In this document: piece by piece, positions 10,199 to 19,160 of the stretch | Position numbering within the stretch: position 1 is the stretch's first letter | Layout: every line of letters begins with the position of its first letter | Assembly: GCF_918741295.1 (NCBI RefSeq) | Contig: NZ_CAKKNB010000003.1 | Span: 870,668 to 934,667 of the forward strand | Length of the DNA stretch: 64,000 nt | Source of the DNA: Aquabacterium sp. CECT 9606 | Lineage (GTDB): Bacteria > Pseudomonadota > Gammaproteobacteria > Burkholderiales > Burkholderiaceae_C | Direction: 5' to 3' | Position numbers and translations under genes: made by a program | The notes under the pieces: generated by a model | Databases searched by the model: none | The model's input: only the letters and a program-made list of their open reading frames with translations | What the model was told of the DNA's origin: nothing

Positions 10199-10923
10199 GG
10201 AACGGGAGAGGATTCGGCGGGATCGGCTGGGTCAGCCGCATCGGCATCGGGGGTAGAAGGATGTTCGGACTCGAGCAATTCGGCTTGCGCCTCCAACAGC
10301 GTGCCCTGCCCTTGTTCGTCGTGTTCTTGTTGTGTGGCGCTGGCGGCTTGAGCCGCTGCGTCAGGGTCATTGTCCAGACCAGGCAGCATGCCCTGGGCGC
10401 CCAACATGCCATCCAGCGCCGGCAGTTGGTCGAGCGATTTCAAGCCCATGTCGTCCAGGAAATGACGCGTGGTGGCGTACAGGCCGGGCCGGCCGGGAGC
10501 GTCACGGTGGCCGATCACCTCGATCCAGCCACGGTCTTCAAGCTGCTTGACCATCTGGGTGCTGACGGTCACGCCACGAATGTCTTCAATGTCGCCCCGG
10601 GTGACGGGCTGCTTGTAAGCAATGATCGCCAGGGTTTCCATCGTCGCCCGCGAGTACTTGGGCGGCTTTTCAGGGTTGAGCCGATCCAGGTACTCCTGCA
10701 CGTCGGCGGTAGTTTGAAAGCGCCAGCCCGAAGCCGACTCCCGCAACTCCACACCCCGACCCTCCCACTGCTGGGAAATCTCGGCCAACAAAGCACGCAC
10801 CCCGTCTGCCGACAAGGTGTCTTCGAAGAGGGCACGCATTTCGCGCACCGTCATGGGCTGATGTGCGCATAAAAGCGCCGCTTCTAGTACGCGTTGAGCG
10901 TCCTGAGGATTGAGGACTTCCAT
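10195..10923 (-). CDS. scpB: Segregation and condensation protein ScpB
   Basis: A 242-residue protein with the two winged-helix domains of ScpB, the kite subunit that bridges ScpA on the SMC condensin complex. Family signatures are EAALLCAHQPMTVREMRALF, the TIIAYKQPVTRGDIEDIRGV-type segment (here LAIIAYKQPVTRGDIEDIRG) and GRPGLYATT. The C-terminal 50 residues are acidic, Gln/Ala-rich and low complexity. The ATG at 10923 is preferred; an in-frame GTG at 10944 would add seven residues. It is translationally coupled to rluB. scpA is not in this window. Confidence 0.92.
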   Translation of the reverse strand: MEVLNPQDAQRVLEAALLCAHQPMTVREMRALFEDTLSADGVRALLAEISQQWEGRGVELRESASGWRFQTTADVQEYLDRLNPEKPPKYSRATMETLAIIAYKQPVTRGDIEDIRGVTVSTQMVKQLEDRGWIEVIGHRDAPGRPGLYATTRHFLDDMGLKSLDQLPALDGMLGAQGMLPGLDNDPDAAAQAASATQQEHDEQGQGTLLEAQAELLESEHPSTPDADAADPADPAESSPVP

Positions 10924-11203
10924 CTCTTCAATCGGTAAACACACGCCACCCGTTCAGGGTGGAGGTTCAAACGCCGCGCGCCCTGGCTGTCGGGCTGCGC
11001 GGCACGGACCCAAGTGGCATCGGCCGGCAAATGAATGCACACGCCTGATGACCGAGTTTGACCGCCTGGTTGGGCTGGTTGGACGCCTTGGGTTTGATCT
11101 TGTGCCCCATCGAAGGGCATCCGCTTATGGGCAAAGCCGTCAGATCAAACGTTCTTTGCCGGATGGTTGGCGCGCCTTGGCGAACCACCAGATTTGCGGG
11201 CCA

Positions 11204-12268
11204 TTATGCACCAGTTACAGGTTTTTGGTTGGCCATTTGCAGACGGCCCCAAGCCTGGGCCAAGTCGTCTGGCAAAGGCGATTCAAATTGAAGGGCTTGC
11301 CCGGTGATGGGATGCTCAAACCCAAGCCGATACGCGTGCAGGGCCTGGCGAGTCAGACCCAAGGCCGGGGCGCCAGCGTAAACCGCGTCGGCCACCAAGG
11401 GGTGCTTGCGGCTGGCCATGTGAACGCGGATCTGGTGGGTGCGCCCGGTGTGCAAGGTGCACTCCACGGCGCTGAAAGTGCGCCGGATCGGCCCTTGCGG
11501 GTGGTCCTCGTCGAGCACGGCACGCCCCAGACAACGCACATCGGTTCGCGCCGGCTTGCCCGAGGCCAGCACCGCCATCTTCACGCGCGAAGCCGGATCG
11601 CGGCCGATGGGTGCCTCAACCGTGAAAGCGTCGGCCACCGCACCGTGGACCAAGGCCACGTATTGGCGCTTGACCAATCGATCGGCAATGGCCCGCGACA
11701 AAGCGGTGACCGCCTCCAGCGTCTTGCCCACCACCATCAAACCACTGGTGTCCTTGTCCAGGCGGTGAACAATGCCGGCCCTGGGCAGGTTGACCGCGCC
11801 CGCATGGTGGGCCAACAGGCCGTTCATCAGGGTGCCACTCCAATGACCAGCCGCCGGGTGCACGACCAGGCCCGCCGCTTTGTCAATGACCAACAGGTGC
11901 TGGTCTTCGAACACGATGGGCAGCACCATGGGCTCGGCCACGAAAGCCTGGCTTTGCGCGGTGGGCCGCAGCTCGATCCACACACGCTGGCCACCGCTGA
12001 CTTTACGCGAGGGTGAATCGGCCAATTTGCCATCAACGCGCACGCAACCCGCCTCGATCAAGCTTTTAAGATGGCTGCGCGAGAACTCGCCCGCCAGGCC
12101 GACCAGCCAGGCGTCCAGGCGCGCCCCGTGCTGAGCCGCCGTGACCACGCCCTCGCGGGTCACCACGGGCAAAGGCTGACTGACCGGCGCCGTGGCCTCG
12201 GCGCCCCAATCTTCGTCCAAAGCGTCAATGTCCAAAAGCGGCGAAGGTGAAACAGGAGATCGGGACAT
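11204..12268 (-). CDS. rluD: 23S rRNA pseudouridine synthase RluD
   Basis: A 354-residue RluA-family enzyme that makes pseudouridines 1911, 1915 and 1917 in helix 69 of 23S rRNA. It has an acidic N-terminal stretch, an S4 domain (ARLDAWLVGLAGEFSRSHLK) and the catalytic motif HRLDKDTSGLMVV, followed by the conserved GRTHQIRVH. The gene is divergent from bamD, the normal arrangement in beta- and gammaproteobacteria. No strong Shine-Dalgarno precedes the ATG. Confidence 0.94.
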   Translation of the reverse strand: MSRSPVSPSPLLDIDALDEDWGAEATAPVSQPLPVVTREGVVTAAQHGARLDAWLVGLAGEFSRSHLKSLIEAGCVRVDGKLADSPSRKVSGGQRVWIELRPTAQSQAFVAEPMVLPIVFEDQHLLVIDKAAGLVVHPAAGHWSGTLMNGLLAHHAGAVNLPRAGIVHRLDKDTSGLMVVGKTLEAVTALSRAIADRLVKRQYVALVHGAVADAFTVEAPIGRDPASRVKMAVLASGKPARTDVRCLGRAVLDEDHPQGPIRRTFSAVECTLHTGRTHQIRVHMASRKHPLVADAVYAGAPALGLTRQALHAYRLGFEHPITGQALQFESPLPDDLAQAWGRLQMANQKPVTGA

Positions 12269-12313
12269 GAAAGCTTTGCAGACAGGTGGATGAAAGGGGC
12301 GGTGCCATGCTTC

Positions 12314-12319
12314 TATACT
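12314..12319 (+). promoter_or_regulatory. Likely bamD promoter -10
   Basis: TATACT (5/6 match to TATAAT) lies in the rluD-bamD divergent gap. The expected transcription start near 12326 would give a leader of about 55 nt to the GTG at 12381. No convincing -35 is present at 16-18 nt. The complementary strand of the same segment reads TATAGA, so the element might also serve rluD. Confidence 0.4.
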
Positions 12320-12327
12320 GCCGGGTA

Positions 12328-12384
12328 ATGCGCACCTCGTGCGAAACTCTACGCGGTTCCAACCTCCGCCTTATACACACGTGA
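12328..12384 (+). CDS. Possible 18-codon upstream ORF coupled to bamD
   Basis: An ATG 8 nt after the TATACT hexamer opens an 18-codon reading frame (MRTSCETLRG...). Its TGA stop overlaps the GTG start of bamD in the form GTGA. This 4-nt overlap is the usual sign of translational coupling, and bamD has no Shine-Dalgarno of its own. The peptide has no recognisable function. Chance is a real alternative for so short a frame; the evidence is positional only. Confidence 0.3.
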   Translation: MRTSCETLRGSNLRLIHT

Positions 12385-13220
12385 AACTGCTGAAAAACAC
12401 CTTGTGGGGCCGGTCATCTGGCGTGAAAAACGGACTGGCCACCAGCTTGGCCGCCGTGCTGATGGCGCTCAGCCTGAGCGGCTGCGGATCAACGCCTGAA
12501 GACGAGTTTGGCGGCATGGCACCTGACAAATTGTACGCAGACGCGAAAGAAGAAGCGGCTGACGGCAATTACGAGAACGCCATCAAGCGCCTGGAGAAAG
12601 TGGAAGCCCGCGCTTCGGGCACGATGCTGGCCCAGCAGGCCCAACTCGACCTGGCCTACGCCTATTACAAGACCGGCGAAAAGGCTCAAGCACTGGCCAA
12701 GCTGGAGCGCTTCATCAGACTGCACCCCACCAGTCCCGCCGTGGATTACGCCATGTACCTTCAAGGCCTGGTGAACTTCAATGACGACCTGGGCTTGTTT
12801 GGCCGTGTGGCCCGCCAGGATCTGGCCGAGCGTGACCAGCAGGCGGCACGCGATGCGTATGAATCGTTCAAGCAACTGTCGACGCGTTTTCCAACATCCA
12901 AGTACACCGCCGACGCCAAGCTGCGCATGAACTACATCGTCAATTCGCTGGCCTCTGGCGAAGTGCACGTGGCACGCTACTACCTGCGCCGTGGCGCCTA
13001 CCTGGCGGCCGCCAACCGGGCGCAACAGGCGCTGACCGACTACCGCAGCTCACCCGCCATCGAAGAGGCCCTGTACATCATGGTGCGCGCCTACGACAAG
13101 CTCGGCTTGACTCCGTTGCGGGATGACGCCGAGCGCGTGCTGAAGCAAAGCTTTCCCAACAGCCCTTACCTGGCTGGCGGCGTCAAAGCCGCCGACAAGC
13201 CCTGGTGGCAACTGTGGTGA
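12381..13220 (+). CDS. bamD: Outer-membrane assembly lipoprotein BamD (ComL)
   Basis: A 279-residue TPR lipoprotein, the essential BamA-binding subunit of the BAM complex. The N-terminus carries a lipoprotein signal ending in the lipobox LSGC, then five TPR-like repeats (ADAKEEAADGNYENAIKRLE, LAYAYYKTGEKAQALAKLER, VDYAMYLQGLVNFNDDLG). The conserved betaproteobacterial motif FGRVARQDLAERDQQAARDA is visible. In-frame GTG codons at 12339, 12381 and 12423 are possible starts. I take 12381 because an upstream ORF stops on it; 12423 would give the shortest classical signal peptide. It ends 1 nt before the convergent aceK stop. Confidence 0.92.
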   Translation: MKLLKNTLWGRSSGVKNGLATSLAAVLMALSLSGCGSTPEDEFGGMAPDKLYADAKEEAADGNYENAIKRLEKVEARASGTMLAQQAQLDLAYAYYKTGEKAQALAKLERFIRLHPTSPAVDYAMYLQGLVNFNDDLGLFGRVARQDLAERDQQAARDAYESFKQLSTRFPTSKYTADAKLRMNYIVNSLASGEVHVARYYLRRGAYLAAANRAQQALTDYRSSPAIEEALYIMVRAYDKLGLTPLRDDAERVLKQSFPNSPYLAGGVKAADKPWWQLW

Positions 13221-13221
13221 G

Positions 13222-15111
13222 TTAGTTGGCCGAACTGCCCCCGGCGGTGAATCCGGTCAAGCGCCCCTGGTCATGAACCGCCGGCCCCTCGGCGGGCACA
13301 TCCACGGGCTCTTCCACCGGCGTGGTCTCTGAAGAAGATTCAGAGTCCGCCGATGCCAAATGGAGCTTGTGCACAAAGCGGCGCCCACGGTCGTAGGGGA
13401 ACACGTCGTGCACATAGCCGGCTTTGATGCGCTCCTTGTGTTGCTGCCAGAAATCAGCTTCCAGCAACTCGGCGTGGTGCTTCATGAAGATGGCCCGCAC
13501 CCGCGGGTCGCCCAACAGGAAGGGCCCGAAGGTCTCTGGGAAAACGTCATGGGGGCCGACTGAGTACCAGACCTCGCCAGACATTTCTTCTTCCTCGTTG
13601 CGCGGCAAGGGCACCGTGCGGAAGTTGCAATCGGTGATGTATTCGATCTCGTCGTAGTCGTAGAACACGACCTTGCCGTTGCGGGTGACGCCAAAGTTTT
13701 TCCAGAGCATGTCGCCCGGGAAAATGTTGGCGGCCACCAGGTCCTTCAATGCATTGCCATACTCGATCACCGCGTGCTCCAGCTGCTCGCCATCGGCCTC
13801 CTGGATGTAGATATTGAGCGGCACCATGCGCCGTTCGATGTACAGGTGCTTGAGGATGAGCACATCGCCCTCCTCTTCCATCACGCTGGGCGAAAAATGC
13901 TTGAGTTCGGCGATCAGTTCGTCATCGAAGCGGTCGCGCGGGAAGGCCACGTTCGTGAATTCGAGCGAGTCGGCCATGCGGCCCACCCGGTCGTGCTGCT
14001 TCACCAACACGTACTTGGACATGATCAGATCCCGCGTGGTCTCTTTCTGCGGTGGGAAGAAGTCCTTGATCACCTTGAACACGAAGGGGTAGGACGGTAG
14101 ATCGAACACCAGCATGACCATGCCCTTGATGCCCGGAGCAATGCGGAATTTGTCGCTGGAATGGCGAAGGTGGAATAAAAAGTCGCGGTAGAACAGGTTC
14201 TTGCCGTGCTTCTGCAGGCCCAGGGCGCTGTAGATCTCGGCGCGCGGCTTGCGTGGCATCAGCGTGCGCAGGAACTGCACGTAGGCCGAAGGCACCTCCA
14301 TGTCGACCATGAAATAGGCGCGGGCAAAGCTGAACAGCGCCAGCAGATCGTCCTCGCCAAACAGAGCCGCGTCGATGTAAAGGCGCTTCTTGGAGTTGTG
14401 CAGGATGGGGATGGCAAACGGCAGGCTGCGGAAACCGTTGATCACCTTGCCGACGATGTAGGCGCCCTTGTTGCGGAAGAACAGCGACGACAGCACCTGG
14501 ATCTGGAAATTGGTGCGCAGGCGCACATTGCCGACCTGCTCTTGCAGCGCTTCGAACACAAAACCGACATCACGGTTCAAGTCTTCAAACGGCTCGTCCA
14601 GCTCGTAGCTCTGGATCACCGTCTTGAGCATCGCACGCAGGTTCTCACGCGTGGGGTAGTAGGCGCGGAAAGTGGGCTTGGCCTTGGGGTCCTCGTCCTC
14701 GATGTACTCGGTGGACACCGCCGGCCGCACAAAGATGAAATCGTTGCGGAAATAGCGCCGGTGCAGCATCCGGATTGTGACCGAGTTGAAAAAGGTCTCG
14801 GCCAGTTCGGGCTGCTTGTGGTTGGTGAGCAAGCCAATGTAGAACAGCTTGATCTGGTGCCAGACCTCCATGGGCAGTTCGCTGGCCAGATAATCGTTTT
14901 CCAGCCGGGCAACGGCCTCGTTCACGCGCAGGTCATAAAACTCGATGCGCACCCGCTGCGCCAGTTGCTGGCCATGCCAGTCGGCCTGCTCAAAACGCAC
15001 CTTGGCGTCGGCGCTGGTCTCGCGGAAGATCTTGTAGTGGCGGTCAAACCCATCGAGCATGGCCTTGGCGATTTCAAAGGCGCGCGAATCGGTCAATTGC
15101 GTTGGAAGCAT
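13222..15111 (-). CDS. aceK: Isocitrate dehydrogenase kinase/phosphatase AceK
   Basis: A 629-residue bifunctional enzyme that phosphorylates and dephosphorylates isocitrate dehydrogenase, diverting carbon into the glyoxylate shunt. The kinase nucleotide-binding segment is [20 protein letters not shown] with the lysine of FKVIKD after it. The conserved [20 protein letters not shown] segment (catalytic loop and Asp) is intact. The C-terminal 50 residues are Ser/Glu/Pro-rich and slightly longer than usual. The gene follows can by 14 nt, so the two are probably cotranscribed. No isocitrate lyase is nearby. Confidence 0.95.
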   Translation of the reverse strand: MLPTQLTDSRAFEIAKAMLDGFDRHYKIFRETSADAKVRFEQADWHGQQLAQRVRIEFYDLRVNEAVARLENDYLASELPMEVWHQIKLFYIGLLTNHKQPELAETFFNSVTIRMLHRRYFRNDFIFVRPAVSTEYIEDEDPKAKPTFRAYYPTRENLRAMLKTVIQSYELDEPFEDLNRDVGFVFEALQEQVGNVRLRTNFQIQVLSSLFFRNKGAYIVGKVINGFRSLPFAIPILHNSKKRLYIDAALFGEDDLLALFSFARAYFMVDMEVPSAYVQFLRTLMPRKPRAEIYSALGLQKHGKNLFYRDFLFHLRHSSDKFRIAPGIKGMVMLVFDLPSYPFVFKVIKDFFPPQKETTRDLIMSKYVLVKQHDRVGRMADSLEFTNVAFPRDRFDDELIAELKHFSPSVMEEEGDVLILKHLYIERRMVPLNIYIQEADGEQLEHAVIEYGNALKDLVAANIFPGDMLWKNFGVTRNGKVVFYDYDEIEYITDCNFRTVPLPRNEEEEMSGEVWYSVGPHDVFPETFGPFLLGDPRVRAIFMKHHAELLEADFWQQHKERIKAGYVHDVFPYDRGRRFVHKLHLASADSESSSETTPVEEPVDVPAEGPAVHDQGRLTGFTAGGSSAN

Positions 15112-15125
15112 GGGGCTGCCTGGAT

Positions 15126-15806
15126 TTAAACCGCTGAGTCGGCGGCGGGTTGCGGGGTGTGGCGTTTCTTCAGTTCGGACAAGGCTTTGGCATAAGCCAC
15201 CGCGAGCGCCTCTGGGTGCTCCACGGTCATGCGCATGTCCTTGATGTGGCCATCATGCAAGCCGTAGACCCAGCCATGCACGACAACCTCCTGGCCGCGC
15301 TCCCAGGCGTCTTGCACCACGGTGGTCTGGCAAACGTTCAAACTTTGTTCCAGCACGTTGAGCTCGCACAGGGCGTCCAGCCTGGCGGGGCCGTCTGGCA
15401 ACTGGAAAAGCCAGTCACGGTGCTGGTTGCGCACATCCTGCACGTGGCGCAACCAGTTGTCGGCAATGCCGATACGCTGGTTGTTCATCGCCGCTTTGAC
15501 GCCGCTGCAACCGTAGTGCCCGACCACGATGATGTGCCGGACCTTGAGCGAATCGATCGCGAATTGCATCACCGAGAGACAGTTCAGGTCGGAGTGCACC
15601 ACCACGTTCGCCACATTTCGGTGCACAAACAACTCACCTGGCAGCAGGCCCACGATTTCATTGGCCGGAACGCGGCTGTCGCTGCAACCGATCCACAGAT
15701 ACTGCGGCGACTGCTGTTGCTGCAGACGGGTGAAGAAACCGGGCGTGCGGTTTTCAATGTCGCGGGCCCAGGCCCGGTTTTTTTCGAACAGGGATTCAAG
15801 TGTCAT
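15126..15806 (-). CDS. can: Beta-class carbonic anhydrase
   Basis: A 226-residue beta carbonic anhydrase interconverting CO2 and bicarbonate. The zinc ligands are visible in GCSDSRVP (Cys, Asp-Arg dyad) and HYGCSGV (His, Cys). The ATG at 15806 ([20 protein letters not shown]) is the family start. It has no Shine-Dalgarno, but a TACACT hexamer ends 7 nt upstream, so the transcript may be leaderless. The gene is divergent from the MBL hydrolase and upstream of aceK. Confidence 0.95.
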   Translation of the reverse strand: MTLESLFEKNRAWARDIENRTPGFFTRLQQQQSPQYLWIGCSDSRVPANEIVGLLPGELFVHRNVANVVVHSDLNCLSVMQFAIDSLKVRHIIVVGHYGCSGVKAAMNNQRIGIADNWLRHVQDVRNQHRDWLFQLPDGPARLDALCELNVLEQSLNVCQTTVVQDAWERGQEVVVHGWVYGLHDGHIKDMRMTVEHPEALAVAYAKALSELKKRHTPQPAADSAV

Positions 15807-15813
15807 GGGTGAG

Positions 15814-15841
15814 AGTGTAGTCAGGCTTGATTGGGTCACAA
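15814..15841 (-). promoter_or_regulatory. Candidate can promoter (leaderless)
   Basis: On the minus strand TTGTGA (15836-15841) and TACACT (15814-15819) are separated by 16 nt. The expected start of transcription falls on the can ATG at 15806. On the plus strand CACAAT (15837-15842) ends 6 nt before the MBL start at 15849, so the two divergent promoters would overlap face to face. Confidence 0.45.
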
Positions 15842-15848
15842 TGGGCCG

Positions 15849-16940
15849 ATGCAAGAGACTTCACCCAAGGCCACGCTCGACTACCCCATGGGCGACACCC
15901 TGCCCGCCATTGGCCAGGCTTTGGCCGTGGCGCCTGGTGTGCGCTGGGTCCGCATGCAGTTGCCCTTTGCGCTGGACCACATCAACTTGTGGTTATTGCG
16001 CGATGAACTGGATGGCCGCCCTGGCTGGACGATCGTTGACTGTGGCATTGCCAACCAAGCCACCCAGGAAGCTTGGTCACAGGTCTTTGCGACGCAGTTG
16101 GAAGGCATGCCGGTTCTGCGCGTCATCGTGACCCACATGCACCCTGATCACGTGGGCAACGCACATTGGCTGACCGAGCGCTGGAGCATCCTGGACTGGC
16201 CCTGCCGCCTGTGGATGAGCGCCACCGATTTCCACGCCGCCCAACTGGCCTGCCAGCACACCACCCATGGCGGTGAGCGCGCCGCTTCGTTTTTTGCCAG
16301 CCATGGCCTGACGGACCCGGAATCAGTGGCCAAGATCAGGGCACGCACCAACTACTTTGGCTCGATGGTGCCGCAGATGCCCGCCACCTTTCATCGCTTG
16401 CTGGATGGATTGAGCGTGCAGATTGGCGGGCACCGCTGGGTTTGCCATGTGGGCCACGGCCATGCACCGGAGCACATGGCCCTGCACTGCCCCGAGCTGA
16501 ACGTGCTGATATCGGGCGACATGGTGCTGCCGCGCATTTCAACCAATGTCAGTGTGTACGACACGGAGCCCGAGGCCAACTCGCTGACCCTGTTCCTGCA
16601 ATCGCTGGACAGGATGCGTAGTTTGCCCAAAGACACGTTGGTGCTGCCATCGCACGGCAAGCCATTCACTGGTCTGCACACACGCATTGACCAGTTGCAC
16701 GAACACCACCGCGATCGCCTGGCCGAGGTGGTCGCGGCCTGCCGGCAGCAGCCCACCACGGCGGCAGACCTCCTGCCGGTGCTGTTCAAGCGCCAGCTCG
16801 ACTTGCACCAGACCACCTTCGCGATGGGCGAGGCGGTGGCCCACCTCCATGCGCTATGGCACCAGGGCACGCTCACGCGGGCCCTGGGCACTGACGGCGT
16901 TTACAGGTTCAGCTGCTCACGGGCTGCTGAATGGATTTGA
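15849..16940 (+). CDS. MBL-fold metallo-hydrolase with C-terminal winged helix
   Basis: A 363-residue metallo-beta-lactamase-fold enzyme. The metal-binding motif is THMHPDHVGNAHW, followed by VGHGHAPEH, ISGDMVLPRIS and HGKPF, so all metal ligands appear intact. The last ~60 residues (RQLDLHQTTFAMGEAVAHLHALWHQG..., quoted only in part) match the small winged-helix domain found at the end of LACTB2-like hydrolases. The physiological substrate cannot be told. The ATG at 15849 follows CACAAT by 6 nt and has no Shine-Dalgarno. Its last 32 nt overlap the 3' end of the convergent sugar dehydrogenase gene. Confidence 0.87.
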   Translation: MQETSPKATLDYPMGDTLPAIGQALAVAPGVRWVRMQLPFALDHINLWLLRDELDGRPGWTIVDCGIANQATQEAWSQVFATQLEGMPVLRVIVTHMHPDHVGNAHWLTERWSILDWPCRLWMSATDFHAAQLACQHTTHGGERAASFFASHGLTDPESVAKIRARTNYFGSMVPQMPATFHRLLDGLSVQIGGHRWVCHVGHGHAPEHMALHCPELNVLISGDMVLPRISTNVSVYDTEPEANSLTLFLQSLDRMRSLPKDTLVLPSHGKPFTGLHTRIDQLHEHHRDRLAEVVAACRQQPTTAADLLPVLFKRQLDLHQTTFAMGEAVAHLHALWHQGTLTRALGTDGVYRFSCSRAAEWI

Positions 16941-18180
16941 TCAGGCGGCGACGGCGAACCACGCCCAGAACGGCCAGACCAGCGAGGGCACTGGCCCAGG
17001 CTTCCGCCTCGGGCACCATGAGCACCAACTTGCCATTGATCCCCATCAGGTAAAGGCGGCCAAGGCCATCTTCGCCAAAGGAGGTCGGCCCGCTCAAGCC
17101 CGTGCCCGCGAGCAAGGAGGCGGTATCTTCACGCAAGTCGATCGGTTTGCCATCAGCGCCCAACAGGAACGAAAACACCCGGCTGGACACAAAATCGCTG
17201 AAGAAATACCGACCGTCGGCACCATCAATGCCGGGCCCTCGGTAGACATACCCACCAGTGATCGAATTACCCAATCCACCCGGTGCATCCAGATGCGCAT
17301 AATCGAACAAGGGGTCGGTCAGGCCTGAGGCATCCCCGCCCACGATCGGCGTTTCAACCGAGCCCTCGCGCAGGCGCCAACCGTAGTTGTGGCCACCCGG
17401 GTCGCTCGCTTTTTCAAGATTGATTTCCTCTCGGACATCCTGGCCAACGTCGCCAATCCAAAAGTCACCGGTTTGCCGGTCAAAGCTGTTGCGCCACGGA
17501 TTGCGAAGGCCCAGGGCCCAAATCTCCGGCCGCGTGTCCACCTGGTTCACCAGCGGATTGTCAACAGGCACGGTGTAGCCCGTCCCTGCCCCGCTCACAT
17601 CGATCCGGAGCACCTTGCCCAGCAAACTGTTTCGATTTTGCCCGTTGTTATGCGGGTCATTCGCGTCGCCGCCATCACCGGTCGCGATGTAGAGGTTCTT
17701 GCTGTCTCCGGGCCTGAACGCCAGCCAACCCGCCTTGTGGTTGGCATAGGGCTCCTGAGGAATGCTGATGACGTTTTGCGCCGAAGCCGGATTGGCCACA
17801 TTGCTGGACGGATTGGCCACGGTGTAGCGCTCAACCACCGTGTTGAGGGTCGTTTTGTCGATGTAGTTGACGTAGAACCTGCCATTGCTGGCATAGCCAG
17901 GGTCAAATGCCAAACCCAAGAGACCGCGTTCGCCTGCGGTATCGACTTTGGTCGACAGGTCCAGAAACGGGGTTGCCAAGGTTTGCCCATTGGCAATGAT
18001 TCGAACCGTTCCGCCTTTTTCAAGAACGAAAAGGCGATTGTCTCCGGTAGGGGCGGTCAGGTAGACAGGCTGGCTCAAATCACTGGCGACAACCTGGCCA
18101 CTCAGCGCGTGGGCCCCTGACATTGCCACGGCCAAGGCCATGGCTGCGCCCAACTTTGCCAAAACAAAGCGTCCTCTCAT
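16909..18180 (-). CDS. PQQ-dependent sugar dehydrogenase-like protein with PEP-CTERM-like tail
   Basis: A 423-residue exported protein of the soluble glucose/sorbosone dehydrogenase family (six-bladed propeller that uses PQQ). A signal peptide (MRGRFVLAKLGAAMALAVAM, ending SGAHA) is followed by LTAPTGDNRLFVLEKGGTVR, RGLLGLAFDPGYASNGRFYV, YIATGDGGDANDPHNNGQNR and LGLRNPWRNSFDRQTGDFWI, all typical of the family. Near residue 389 it ends with VPEAE, a hydrophobic segment and RRRR, the layout of a PEP-CTERM sorting signal with Ala instead of the second Pro. AAGGAG precedes the ATG by 7 nt. The sugar substrate is not predictable. Confidence 0.88.
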   Translation of the reverse strand: MRGRFVLAKLGAAMALAVAMSGAHALSGQVVASDLSQPVYLTAPTGDNRLFVLEKGGTVRIIANGQTLATPFLDLSTKVDTAGERGLLGLAFDPGYASNGRFYVNYIDKTTLNTVVERYTVANPSSNVANPASAQNVISIPQEPYANHKAGWLAFRPGDSKNLYIATGDGGDANDPHNNGQNRNSLLGKVLRIDVSGAGTGYTVPVDNPLVNQVDTRPEIWALGLRNPWRNSFDRQTGDFWIGDVGQDVREEINLEKASDPGGHNYGWRLREGSVETPIVGGDASGLTDPLFDYAHLDAPGGLGNSITGGYVYRGPGIDGADGRYFFSDFVSSRVFSFLLGADGKPIDLREDTASLLAGTGLSGPTSFGEDGLGRLYLMGINGKLVLMVPEAEAWASALAGLAVLGVVRRRRLIKSIQQPVSS

Positions 18181-18219
18181 GCTTTTTCTCCTTGTGGCCT
18201 ATGCTGGCCGGTGGCGGAG

Positions 18220-18247
18220 ATTAAGCATGGATGGCAGGGCTTGGCAA
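18220..18247 (-). promoter_or_regulatory. Candidate promoter of the sugar dehydrogenase
   Basis: Minus strand TTGCCA (18242-18247; 5/6 to TTGACA) and CTTAAT (18220-18225; 4/6 to TATAAT) are 16 nt apart, about 40 nt before the ATG. A TG dinucleotide lies just before the -10. The region starts only a dozen bases after the ygjP stop codon, so read-through is also possible. Confidence 0.4.
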
Positions 18248-18259
18248 GACTAGGGCTTT

Positions 18260-19144
18260 TCAGGCCCAGTCGGGAATCATGGCGTGGCGGAGTTGGTCCC
18301 GCGCTTTTTCATAGTCGGGCATGACGGACATGACGACCTCCCAAAAGCGTGGGCTGTGGTTCATTTCGCGCAAGTGGGCCAACTCGTGCACCACCACATA
18401 GTCGATCACGTGATCAGCGAAATGCATCAGCCGCCAATGCAAGCGGATGGAGCCATCCACACTCGCACTGCCCCAACGCGTGCGAGCCGACGACAGGCTG
18501 ATCCGGCTGACGCTCACACCCATCAAAGGCGCAAAGTGCTTCACCCGCGCATCAAAGCGCAGTTTGGCCTGCTTCTTCAGCCATGACTGGAAAAGCTCAC
18601 CGATCTGCTCGGAGGCTGCATCCGGGCTCAGCCCCATCAACAAGGCCCGCCCGCCTTCGCTCAAGTTGACGCCTTTCGTGAGGGGATCCAGCACCAGGGT
18701 CAGCGGCTCGCCAAGGTAAGGCAATTCGGCACCATGCTGCCAATCGATGCGGGTAGCCTTCTGCTTCAATGCGCGCTCGCGCTGCTCGACCAGCTTGTTG
18801 CAGATCCAACGGGATTTGGCATGCAGGGCGGTTTCGATGTCGCCGGACGACACCCACCGCGGCGCGCGCACGCTCAGCCCTTCGGAACTGACCACCATGC
18901 CGATGCTGCGGCGGCGAACACGCTGGAATTCATAGGCCACGATCACATCGCCCAGGCGCACTTCGCGCTCGGCCTGGGGATGGCGAAATACGGGGATGTC
19001 GGGCTGGGCCGGAACGGGCATCGCGGGCGACTGGACCAGGGCCGCGGATTGCGGCTCCTTGCCAGTGGCACCATCCACCCAGGGCAGGCCCATCTGCTCA
19101 CCCGACGACACTGGTGTCACTGTCTCAGGCGTTCGGTCACTCAT
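18260..19144 (-). CDS. ygjP: YgjP/DUF45-family zinc metallopeptidase-like protein
   Basis: A 294-residue protein of the YgjP-like metallopeptidase family. The zinc-binding motif is VVHELAHLREMNHSPRFWEVV near the C-terminus (HExxH plus a downstream His), preceded by SSARTRWGSASVDGSIRLHWRL (quoted in part: RTRWGS...HWRL), both diagnostic. The first 60 residues are a low-complexity Pro/Ala stretch not found in short relatives. The substrate is unknown. It is the last gene of the corC-lnt-glyQS-gmhB cluster, 16 nt after gmhB. ATG at 19144 is used. Confidence 0.85.
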   Translation of the reverse strand: MSDRTPETVTPVSSGEQMGLPWVDGATGKEPQSAALVQSPAMPVPAQPDIPVFRHPQAEREVRLGDVIVAYEFQRVRRRSIGMVVSSEGLSVRAPRWVSSGDIETALHAKSRWICNKLVEQRERALKQKATRIDWQHGAELPYLGEPLTLVLDPLTKGVNLSEGGRALLMGLSPDAASEQIGELFQSWLKKQAKLRFDARVKHFAPLMGVSVSRISLSSARTRWGSASVDGSIRLHWRLMHFADHVIDYVVVHELAHLREMNHSPRFWEVVMSVMPDYEKARDQLRHAMIPDWA

Positions 19145-19160
19145 CACTCAAACTTGTCTT

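Noticed and set aside
10924-11203. A possible small gene in the scpB-rluD gap (minus strand, e.g. ATG at 11120, 78 codons running into scpB)
   Set aside because: No motif, no Shine-Dalgarno, and it overlaps the start of scpB in another frame. I see no clear promoter either; the 280-nt gap stays unexplained.
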